Source: Adineta vaga
Lineage: Eukaryota > Rotifera
Assembly: GCA_021613535.1 (NCBI GenBank)
Contig: CP075494.1
Location: forward strand, 12,090,001-12,154,000
Length of the DNA stretch: 64,000 nucleotides
Reading direction: 5' to 3'
Part shown: piece after piece, positions 52,905-62,375 of the stretch
Numbering within the stretch: position 1 is the first letter of the stretch
Layout: each line of letters begins with the position of its first letter
Translations under genes and position numbers: made by a program
The notes under the pieces: generated by a model
What the model was told of the DNA's origin: nothing
What the model saw: only the letters and a program-made list of their open reading frames with translations
Databases searched by the model: none

Positions 52905-53492
52905 TTAATCTTCTTCTTTTCTAACAAAGAATTGTTGAACAACTTTCATGATATCTTGAATCGAAATATTTTTAATGAGCTTTTTCAAGTCTTCGATGAT
53001 TTTCTTGACAAATTCTCGAATATTTCGAAAATATCGAAAATCACCATCGAAACTATTTGAATTTTCATGTTCTTCAATAATTTCATCGATATCAATTGTA
53101 GTTGTTCTAGGAGTCATTGTAGATTTTCCCTAAAAATGAAGATAGAGGTTTCGATTTTGCCGTTTTTTCATGGATCTACTTTTCGGGATCGTGTTGTTGT
53201 AATTACACGTCTTGTAGGAAATGTAAAAGTTGTACGACGAGTAGTCGTCGTCGTTGTAGTAGTTGTATCAATTTCATCCTCATCTTCATTATCTTCACTA
53301 TCAACGTCAATCACTGGTACTTCATCATCGTAACCTTGCAAAATCAATTGTGGACGTTTTGATGATGTTGTCTAGAATGAAACACAGAATATTTCTTTGA
53401 AAGAAAAATTTGAATAGAATGTTGCTTACCGATGGTGCTGATTGTATCATGCAAATGACAGCAAAAATAGCGACGATGATTATTAACTTCAT
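52905..53492 (-). CDS. Small Thr-rich secreted protein, 159 aa
   Basis: I do not recognise it. Three exons, all whole codons: 53430-53492, 53180-53371, 52905-53129. The first is a clean signal peptide (MKLIIIVAIFAVICMIQSAP) with an intron right after it. The second exon is acidic (DVDSEDNEDEDEID), then eight Thr in a row and basic clusters (RRTTF, TRSRK). The third starts Thr-rich, then is acidic, and ends in a strongly amphipathic helix (FVKKIIEDLKKLIKNIS, DIMKVVQQFFVRKEED). Likely secreted, perhaps O-glycosylated on the Thr runs. Dibasic sites leave a propeptide possible. Confidence 0.75.
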
Positions 53493-54325
53493 GATCTTCT
53501 ATTTGATCTTGTTAGAATTTGTCTGATAGGAGAAATAGTTTTCTTGTGTATTTATATGGTACTTTGGCAAGTTAGTAATATGTTTATGTTATCTACTTCT
53601 TATATTGTCGAGATATCGAAGTAGACGAGTGACATATGATTATTAGCGTTCTAGGAAAGTTGTTAACAATCTATATCTTTCTTTTGCGCAGTTAGTAAAA
53701 AGAATCGATTATTCATCGTAGAATGTCGACTATTCTTAGAAGATTTATTTCCATTGTTTATTTTGTATTTTGTATTTTATGATATATGAGAAAAATTACA
53801 TAACGAATAGAATTACTACTTCGAATACATATATACTCCGGCTTGTAGAGTAAAGATCATTGACATATGACATAAAGAATTGGATTGTAATCCACCAGAT
53901 TAATTGTATTACATAGCATGGATGATTACTGATACAATAGAGTCGTACTAAAATGAATCAAAAGTCAATGTACCAAATAATAAGTATTGTATTATCTCCA
54001 CAGAGATTTCATCGAATATTAGGAAAAATAAATACATTTATTCTTATATAATTCTTGAGAATCATTCACCGGGATAAATCTATGTTCTCTGATACATGAA
54101 TTTCATCAGTGGATTTATATTGAAATTCATTTTCATGAATTATATGTCTTCATGAAAAAGTGACATCTGCATTCTCATGTTTATCTTCTCTAGACACCAA
54201 TCAGGACAAGAGCTATTGACATTAATTCATTTTTCCATCACAATCAACAAAAACAAAACAAAAAAGAAGAAACAACGTGATTCAATTCATTTCGATAGAA
54301 TTCTCAGTCAAAAGATTTCTTCAAC
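53493..54325. promoter_or_regulatory. Divergent promoter region, secreted protein and TMEM9
   Basis: About 830 nt between divergent start codons, AT-rich, with no coding exon. It should contain both promoters; no specific element is identified. Confidence 0.45.
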
Positions 54326-55139
54326 ATGTTTCTTATTCCAATTGTATTGATGATGATGTTCTTATCGTCATCAGTCGTTTTTTGTGGTGATGAATTTGAA
54401 GATTATCGTTGTAAATGTGTATGTCCATCACTAACTGTTCTACAAGATCCATCTGTTAATGAAACTGATCGTCGCATTTATGTTGATGTTGTTCCACCTG
54501 ATAAATGTACATGTCAACTTGTCGTCTTTCGTTCAATTGAAGCTTCAAAAGATTTTAAAGAGAAATTTTGTCCGAGGTAAATGAATTCATATTTTCTTCA
54601 TAAATGAAAACAACTTCTATTTCTTCGTTTTTAGATGTGTTTGCAATTATGAAGTACGAAATACGACAACCATGAAGGTTAGTTTGAACACATTCGATTT
54701 AGATATAATTAAGCTTATTGGAATTGTTTATTTAGGTTGTAGTCATTATAATTATGGTTGCAATATCATTATTATTTATTTATATGTCATTTTTACTTTG
54801 TCTTGATCCAATTATGAATCAAAATAAAGCACCACCTACAACAAATATTACACGTCAAGCAAGAAATTATGAAAGACAAATCAATGAAGATGCTAATATT
54901 GATAATCCAACACAAGAATGTGTATTTAGTGAAGCTGCTGCAAGTGGACCACAAAATAGTCGACAACGTTCATCTACAGTATTGAATTTAGTAACACAAG
55001 AACAATCAAAATGGAGAAAAAATGTAAGATCTGCGAAAAATATTCTTTTATCAACAAACAAACAAATATTTCTTTGATTTTCTTCTAGGTACAACAACAA
55101 CGTCAATCAGTCTATAATAAACATGAACTACTTAATTGA
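54326..55139 (+). CDS. TMEM9: TMEM9 family protein
   Basis: Four exons: 54326-54576, 54635-54677, 54736-55023, 55089-55139 (633 nt, 210 aa). TMEM9 is a lysosomal/late-endosomal glycoprotein linked to V-ATPase assembly and endosomal chloride-proton exchangers. Family marks are the signal peptide, the luminal YRCKCVCPS and CTCQLVV cysteines, CVCNYEVRNTTTMK leading into the membrane helix VVVIIIMVAISLLFIYMSFL, then LCLDPIM and a C-terminal NTVL-like helix (TVLNLVTQEQSKWRKN, VQQQRQSVYNKHELLN). Every block aligns in order with human TMEM9/TMEM9B. An N-glycosylation site (NETD) is present. An AATAAA occurs about 75 nt after the stop. Confidence 0.95.
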
Positions 55140-55418
55140 TCTTTTTTTTCGTATGTGTGTTTTCTGTCATTCCGTATATTTCATTTATTCGATTATTTTA
55201 TTGCAAAGAAAAAAACAAATAAATTGTGTAATAGACACATGTGATTGGTAATCAAAAGACTTGAGTACGGATATATGCAATTAATTTTTATGTCAAAATA
55301 AGTACTTCTCATCTTTAATCAGATCATTTCCTGGAATCCTATTCAATAAGAAAGGAGTTGAATTTAACAATATTGACTAGTTTATTTATAAAAGAAAAAA
55401 ACACAAGCCCCGAAATAA

Positions 55419-55691
55419 TCAATTGATTTTTTTCTGTCGTCTTTGAGTTGCATAGAATTGTTTTCGTTGATAAGTAGGATCATCTTCAGCATCTGTTAAT
55501 TTTATACATTGACTTAATATATAAGCAATAACAATTGCACAAAATGTCATAAAACCAAATAAAATATACCAGGTTCTTTCATCGAACTCAATTGGTACAA
55601 CAGATTGAAATGTTAAAACAAGATGTTTTTGTACAGTTACATATGGTCGAGTTAAGAATCCAAGTAAGGCATTGAGAACACGAAATATCAT
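55419..55691 (-). CDS. Small single-pass membrane protein, 90 aa
   Basis: Unrecognised. Single-exon frame with one clear membrane helix (TWYILFGFMTFCAIVIAYIL, about residues 40-59) after an amphipathic N-terminal region, and a basic C-terminal tail (TQRRQKKIN). It starts only 112 nt after the GPCPD1 stop on the same strand. The gap has no AATAAA on that strand, but it does have a strong acceptor-like TATTTTTTCTAG 14 nt before the ATG. It could therefore be the second cistron of a trans-spliced unit, or have its own 5' UTR exon. An AATAAA-like signal follows its stop near 55380. Confidence 0.65.
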   Translation of the reverse strand: MIFRVLNALLGFLTRPYVTVQKHLVLTFQSVVPIEFDERTWYILFGFMTFCAIVIAYILSQCIKLTDAEDDPTYQRKQFYATQRRQKKIN

Positions 55692-55802
55692 AGAGATAGA
55701 TAATCTAGAAAAAATACAAACTTATATATTTCTTCTAATCAAGTAATTATTTCATTTTAATATGAATGTCTATATTGATTATTGAGAAAGAAAGAAAAGT
55801 GA

Positions 55803-58338
55803 TTACATTAAATGTTTAAAATTCGAATCAAGAGATGTTGAAATCGTTGTTGGTGGTGGAGAGAAATTATTGGTTTCACGTGCTGATTTTAAAGTTTCGA
55901 GTTCTTGTAATAATTGACGATGTTTTATTTCAAGTTGCTTTTGACGGAAGTTATTTAAAACTTCTAATTCTTCACGTTCTTCAGCTAAATAAAGAAGAAT
56001 TCATATTTCAATTAACAAATTCAATAGATTCTCTGTATTAAGAAGAATTCTTACCAACAAAGACATTTTCTGTTGTTGAATGTTCTTCTTTAAGTTCTGC
56101 AACATGATCAAAAATGAGGCCATCAACTTTTAAATCAATCAAAGATTTCGATACATCTTTATTACCTAAAATAATATCACGCGACTTTCAACGCAAATTT
56201 TCTGTTTCTTTTGCATTCATCTTACTCGCTTCATCTCCCCAAATGAATAATAATTTTCCATTTTCTTTAACATGTTTAACAAAATCTTTATCTGAGAGAA
56301 TATCAAGTGCAGGTGCAGCTAAACCAGATAAATGTTCAGCAACAATAAAACATAATCCAATATTAATTGACCATGTTCGTACATCCAAAAACTGTGTCCA
56401 ATCACCTTTATCGCCTTGTGTTAGAAATAAAACAGGAAATAAAGTTTGTTTACGTCGAAGCATCGATGCACAATCAGGATCAAAAGTTGATAGAACAATA
56501 ACACGTTTGCCCGCTAAATTAAAGAAGAAATTCGAAATCTGTTTTCTACAAATAACTTCTATTTACCATGAGCGATTAAACACCGGAGTATGCAATCGAT
56601 GTATTCATTTCTTTCGAAATAATAGTTTTGTTCACTTCCACCATGTCGATATTCCATAGCATATTTGATTTCCACATTAAAACCAAGATGTGGATCAAGT
56701 TGTTCGAATAATTCTTGTAATGTTGGAAATAATGATCGAAAATTTTTTTGACCTGTTTGATCATCTTCTTCAATGTCTTCTTCAACTTTACTAACATCTG
56801 TTTCACTAGCATGATGAATTTTTAACGATTGTAATTGTGGTAAAGTTAAATCTTTAACTGGAACGACAAATAATTCTGCTTGTTGAACTTTACGTTTCAA
56901 TGTTATTGCAACTTGAAAATCATGAAAAACAACAGGTACTTTATCTTTGGATAGTTGAACATCGAATTCAACGAAATCAAAACCAAGTTGATATGCACCT
57001 TTAAATGAAGCTAAAGTATTTTCACTAACGAATTTTGTTTGAACAGGTCGTGTAGTGGATGGCATTGATGACGACGCATTAGATACATTAAGTGATGGAT
57101 CACTTGAACGATGACGAAGTGGATCAGTTGAAGAATGTTTCGATGAATTATGTTCAGCATTTGTTTTACCTTGAAAAATAATTTTGAATTAGCATGTATA
57201 AATCAATCTATTTCTTACCTAAACCTCGATGTCCAACATTAACTGGTCTTCGACCTTCACGCCAATATTTCGATTGTGTTACAAGAAATTTTTGTGCAAT
57301 ACCTTCTAATGGTGTGATGAGTAGAACATCAATTTTAATTTGGCCAATTCTAAACAATTGAAAACAAAACCTTTAATATCTGTTTATTCGAAGGCAAAAC
57401 TACGAACGGATTATGTTTCAATCCAATAATTGGTACAAAACGATTGAGATGTTTATTATCACTTAATTCTAAATTTGAATGTACTGGTAAAACATATGCA
57501 AATCCGATATGTTTTCTTAATGGTGTTGTTTCGTCAACAAGATAGAAATCGATATGGTAAGCAAGATTTTCTGGTTCATATGTTTGAATTTTAACAATGA
57601 TATAATCATCTTTTCCAATAACTGCACCATAATCACTTTGAATATTTGTTTCACAACCTGATAAACGTAATAATGCTGATTGTATGAAAACTTTCGATGT
57701 TGGTGTAAGTTGTTGATTGGAAGAGTCTGGTGACATTTCATCATTCTCTTGTTGATAAGTCAAATCAATTGGCGAGACTTTTAATGAGATCGTTTTATCA
57801 CGTAATTTCGTTGACCAAATATGAAGAGCATTGGAATGAAAACGTAATTGAATTTCTGATTGACCTGTTAACCAGCCAATATCAGTTCGATGTATACCTT
57901 TATAACAACCGAATATTGCGGGAAATTCTTCTGGTTGTTGATTATCCGGAATATCGGTTGTTTCAATTGGATCAAAAGTTAATTGTCGTGCTGCTTTAAA
58001 TGTTTCCCCTTGAACACAAGAGATCTCTTTTTATATATTTACCTTTAATCATTAGAAAACTTACATTTCTTAACAATTAAATTCATATCATCGTCCATAC
58101 GTACAATTTGACCAATAACATATCGATATGCAATTTTATCGGTTCCATGAATTTTGATATTTGTTGACCAGACTTCTCCATCGTCAGTTCGATCAATACG
58201 ATTTAATGGTATGCAGCGATTTGGTAACCATTCACCTAATTGTTCACATGAACCAGTGACAAGAACACTATCAGATGGATTTAATTTTTCTTTAACTAAT
58301 ACACGAAATTCCACATCGTAGACAACGCGACGAATCAT
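55803..58338 (-). CDS. GPCPD1: GPCPD1 glycerophosphocholine phosphodiesterase
   Basis: Seven exons: 58065-58338, 57408-58008, 57219-57349, 56567-57169, 56226-56513, 56055-56165, 55803-55984 (2190 nt, 729 aa; human 672). It cleaves glycerophosphocholine to glycerol-3-phosphate and choline in the cytosol. A CBM20 domain (residues 1-95, VLVTGSCEQLGEWLPNRCIP) is followed by a C2-like middle part, then the GDPD barrel from about residue 330. Catalytic marks are GHRG, ENTLASF, FVEFDVQLSKD and VVFHD, and the end of the barrel reads LFIWGDE...VDGLIFD, as in human. The exon 5 donor was set at GTAAGA (56225) because it gives an exact-length match to human GDDTND..NGLIYD; a nearby alternative would leave a 27-nt intron. 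A coiled-coil C-terminal tail (EEREELEVLNNFRQKQLEIK) replaces the human tail. A 66-residue Ser-rich insert sits between GHRG and ENTLASF. Confidence 0.94.
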
Positions 58339-59022
58339 TGGTAATGTGTTTTGTTTTTTTCAAACAAAGTAGCAAGTAAAAGAATTCAAGAAAATATTGA
58401 ACGTTAATGAGAAAGTAAAAATAATTTTTCTTGAAACATCAAATTTATTCATAAAAATAAAGAGTAATCATAACATATAAAGAATTCGTTTTGTTCTTTA
58501 ATAGATAAATATACATTTGTAAATGAGACAATAGAAAACTTTGCTATGGTTCATATGAACACATTCGCGGCGTGATCGACTCGTGATTCATTGAATACAT
58601 CTTAAAGGACAGAATAGAATGAATAACATGTATCCAGTGATTTCTCTTCATATATATTTACATAGTCTAGATGTCAGACATGATCAGTAAGAAAAAATTA
58701 TTACAACGTCAAACGACAAAAACGTTTTTCAATAAACAGATGAATTATGGAATCAAAATCATTTTCTCCTCAGAGTATCTCATGTAAATAATAATAATAA
58801 TAATAATAATTAATATATACCCTTCTCTAAGACTGAATAGAGACATATAAGGACAGATTTAATCTTTCAAGAAATGATTCTTTCATTCGTTCGAGTATAT
58901 TTATTTACTGATTTCTTGGTTCTTCAACGAACCAAAACAATCATAATCAATATTTACAGATGTCGTATAAAGTATAATCTAAGTACCAACATATTTGATA
59001 GTAAAAAAAGAACATATTGATT
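58339..59022. other. Intergenic, GPCPD1 5' and GPATCH11 3' flanks
   Basis: AT-rich, with an (AAT)n run at about 58787-58811. No coding exon or RNA gene seen. Confidence 0.5.
58787..58811. repeat. (AAT)n microsatellite
   Basis: About eight AAT triplets in intergenic DNA. Confidence 0.85.
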
Positions 59023-59778
59023 TCAATGCAAATCTCTTTGATTTCCCGGACAAGTATTTTCCAATTCATCTAATGTTTCAAATGTTTGTCCACACCAAAT
59101 ACAATAGAAATGTTTCTCTCGTAAATATTCAGTTAATGTTTTCAATTGTAATTCCATCCTGAATTGATCTGTTCTATCATCTTCATCTTCTTCATCATCA
59201 TCATCATTATCTTCTATTCGATCTTGTTTATTCGAATTTTTCCACAAGATATTCTCTTCAAGATTGAATTTTTCTCGATCAAGTCTTTCACATATTGACT
59301 GACATTTTGCAATATCACTTTGCAGACGTTTGAAATGATATTTTTGTTTTAAATGATCTTGATATGTTGATTGAATTTGTTGATTAAATTTCGTTTTAAT
59401 TTCTTCTTTGACACGAACTTTTTCTTGTTTAGCATTTTGTTCGCCAAGGCCAGAACGAGATGAATGCATTTGTATTGGAATCGGTTCAATTAAACCATTC
59501 GATTGACTAATACCTAATTTTGTGCCTTCTTTATAACCCATTTTTTTTAATAATTGAAAACCTTTATTATCACTTGTGATGGCAGTGGATAGACCTTGTT
59601 CACGCTGTTCGATTTCAATTAATTTATGAGATTTTTGGGTGGGAACAGGTACAGGTAGAGGTGGAACACGACGACGAGGATTTAATAGTTGAGGAGCAGA
59701 TACTTGAGCTGCAGCAGCGAGAATTTTTTCCGACATATAATCATCTTCATCATCGTCATCGTGAACACGTTTCGACAT
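59023..59778 (-). CDS. GPATCH11: GPATCH11 G-patch protein
   Basis: Single-exon protein of 251 aa, close to human GPATCH11 (about 260-285 aa), a nuclear and kinetochore protein of the spliceosome-associated G-patch class. An acidic start contains DEDDYMSEKI, like human EEEDYMSDSF. The G-patch is at about residues 72-115 (NKGFQLLKKMGYKEGTKLG, then GLIEPIPIQ). A helical region (KRLQSDIAKCQSICERLDREK) follows, then an acidic stretch. The C-terminus has LTEYLREKHFYCIWCGQTF and CPGNQ, matching human [20 protein letters not shown]. The start is set at MSKRVHDDDD; an upstream in-frame ATG at 59802 would add 8 residues. Confidence 0.95.
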   Translation of the reverse strand: MSKRVHDDDDEDDYMSEKILAAAAQVSAPQLLNPRRRVPPLPVPVPTQKSHKLIEIEQREQGLSTAITSDNKGFQLLKKMGYKEGTKLGISQSNGLIEPIPIQMHSSRSGLGEQNAKQEKVRVKEEIKTKFNQQIQSTYQDHLKQKYHFKRLQSDIAKCQSICERLDREKFNLEENILWKNSNKQDRIEDNDDDDEEDEDDRTDQFRMELQLKTLTEYLREKHFYCIWCGQTFETLDELENTCPGNQRDLH

Positions 59779-60015
59779 TTTATTCACGATTAAAGACAAC
59801 ACTAGACTAGACTAGACTTGTGAATGATTTTTTTTTTGTAATTTCAATCAAATTTGTCATTGATCATTATTACAACCAGTGTATATGCAAAACTAAAATA
59901 CTTCAGATGGCGCTACTATTTCCTAGTTTTCTATATATATAATGGAAGATGAAAGTCGAAATTCAATCAATGACTTTTTATTTAGCTAAATACAGGAAAG
60001 ATTTTTCAAGATATT

Positions 60016-62037
60016 TCATCGACAATCTATGACATTTGTTGGATAGTCACACAGTTGCGTACGAAAATTGAATATAGTCATTTCTGGACATTCACCTTTC
60101 GATCTGAAAAAGATGTTTAATAAACTATTATAATCAAAACTTTCTTGACATCACTTACCTTTGTTGACAATCAATAAATCGTCGGCAATTGCCTGGATAA
60201 CGAATTCTCACTGGATGCGGTGTTATTCTTAAACATGGATCAACTAATAAACGATTCCAAAAGAGAGACATACAAGGAAGCGAGATATATATATTCAATC
60301 TACGAACCACATATGTTATTTTTATCTGATATAAATTGAAATGCACATTGACATGCACCATCTCGACATTCCGCATTTTCAATACATTCAGCAGTTGTTT
60401 GTTCGCAAACAGCACCTGGATCTCCACGACATTTATGTTCGAATGAATAATATCGATAGTTGACTTGACATGAACATACCGATGTCATCATTGTTTTATT
60501 ACACATCAAATTAGCTAAACAATCGATGTCACTCTGACATGACGCATCATATTCACCACCTATACGAAATAAACGAATTGAATAGGAAATAAAATGATCT
60601 ACTCACGACATTGTTTTCGTTCCGAATCATAATGATATAATGTTTGACAATGGCAACGTCGTGTACGATCTTCCATACCTGAACAAAGCATATATCGTTG
60701 ACAATCAGTATCTTTCGTACAGATTGCATCGATATCACCGACTAGATAGAATAAAAATAATTTATCAATGAAAATCTTTAAGATGTACTTACTGCATTGA
60801 TTATTAACTAAAGTATAATTGATAGCACATCGACAAATGCCTGATGATGATATTCGTTTTTGGTAGCATGTAAATGGTCGTTTACAATCATTATTATTCA
60901 TACAGGATTCACCATATTGTGCAACTAGAAGTACAAAATATGAATAATTTGATGTAGTCTAACATAATTATCATCTCTTACCACCATCAATGGCAATGAT
61001 ATTCGTCTTAGAAACGTCTCGATGAAGAACTAATGATCGACCTATACAATAATTGATCGAAATATGTAAACAATGCTTGTAAGCATAACATGGCACTACC
61101 TTGAAATACCCATAGTAGAAAAAATATCAAAACGAGTAAACTAATCAGAATAAGAATATAGATGAGTAGCAGACAACTGAGTAAACGTCGTTCTTTTGAT
61201 ACTCGTTTGAAACGATGTCGTAATCTACAAGAAATAAAATCTTCATCGATGAGATAAAGCTGTATAGAATCAGAATAATTACCTATGAAATTGTTCTGAT
61301 ATCGATATATTAGAATCAGATGATGAGAGGATTGTTTTAGTGTCATCATCATCATCATCATTATTATTCTTATTCTTATCATCATTGAATAATCGATCAT
61401 TAATATATGGTGTTGATTGTGTCTCAAGTTTTTCTGTAGTTGGCTGTGTAATAACATTCTCAACTTCGATAGTTAAGATTGGATCTGTTTCTATTGCTTT
61501 ATCACAATATTCAATCGATTCAAGTTTGGATTCTATTTGTTGTTTCTTTTCACCTTCAACCATACTTATATCATATTCATGATGTAATTCAAATTGTGGT
61601 GGTGGTAAATCTACTTGAATACTTTGATCTATTTGTTCAATATCTATGTTAAAAAAGTTTCTTCCATTTGACTCTGTTCCAACACATTTATCGTCGAAAT
61701 GATCATGTACAATTCGAGTCTTTGCTTTTTGTGATAATTGTTTAACAAAGGATGACTGTCGAAGATCTGTTTTACTGAATCGATCTGATTCAACAGTGAA
61801 AATGGACATCGTTTCATGATTCGACTTCATTTTTGGTTTAATTTGTTGCTGATTTTGTATATATGGGCATTGATCACCAAGGTATGCATCACGTGCGTCA
61901 CACCATCGTTTCAAAGCTGCATCAGACATACGAGGAATATGTAAAGCAGGAAAATTATTGTGACTGATACGATCGGATGGAAGTTGAACTTTCGATTTAC
62001 GATGTAAACTATTGTTAGTTAAACTTACGTTATCCAT
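60016..62037 (-). CDS. Type II membrane protein with Cys-rich modules and chitin-binding domain
   Basis: Eight exons: 61283-62037, 61100-61224, 60982-61041, 60793-60924, 60607-60741, 60308-60559, 60159-60243, 60016-60103 (1632 nt, 543 aa). A 260-residue disordered cytoplasmic part is followed by one strong membrane helix (about 264-292, LLLIYILILISLLVLIFFLLW). Outside are EB-like six-cysteine modules, nearly one per exon (ESCMNNNDCKRPFTCYQ..., AICTKDTDCQRYMLC..., ASCQSDIDCLANLMC..., GAVCEQTTAECIENAEC...). A C-terminal peritrophin-A/CBM14 module (DPCLRI, NCRRFIDCQQ, GECPEMTIFN, CDYPTNVIDC) closes it. This suggests tethering of the cell surface to a chitin-containing layer. The frame is open upstream to an ATG at 62136, which would add a hydrophobic, signal-like leader; I prefer 62037 because it gives a consistent type II topology. 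An alternative is that the leader is a cleaved signal peptide. Confidence 0.8.
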
Positions 62038-62375
62038 ATTGGGAAAAGAACTCAAAAAAAACAATAGAACAAATAATATCGAGAAATATTTCAAAATACA
62101 ACTTTTCAGACAGATGATGTTGAAGGTTGTCTTCATTATACTACTCTAATGTTATCTATTTTTTCTTTTTGCAGACATTTCAACTTGAAAATATTGAATT
62201 ACACCCATACAGCTGAGTTCTTCTGTCCTTCATAATCATCACTATTCTTCTTCTTCTTCTTCTTTTCGAATAAATATCTTGTAAATGGAAGTTTTTATTG
62301 AAGAAATGAATTGATATACAAGAAGAAAAAAAACATTCGAATTATATTCTAATCTTAAAGATTGCGATTATCTTA
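62038..62375. other. Intergenic, hexosaminidase 3' and membrane protein 5' flanks
   Basis: About 340 nt, with a (TTC)n run near 62240-62265. Contains the in-frame upstream extension of the chitin-binding gene (to 62136). Nothing else recognised. Confidence 0.45.

Noticed and set aside
56162-56191. A 27-nt intron in GPCPD1 (donor GTTGAA)
   Set aside because: An upstream GTAAGA donor gives a normal 60-nt intron and an exact-length match to the human enzyme.
59805-59830. Tandem ACTAG units before GPATCH11
   Set aside because: Only three to four units, no flanking symmetry; treated as a chance short repeat.
62038-62136. Signal-peptide-like N-terminal extension of the chitin-binding receptor
   Set aside because: Would put a second strong membrane helix after 260 disordered residues and leave the topology awkward; kept only as an alternative start.
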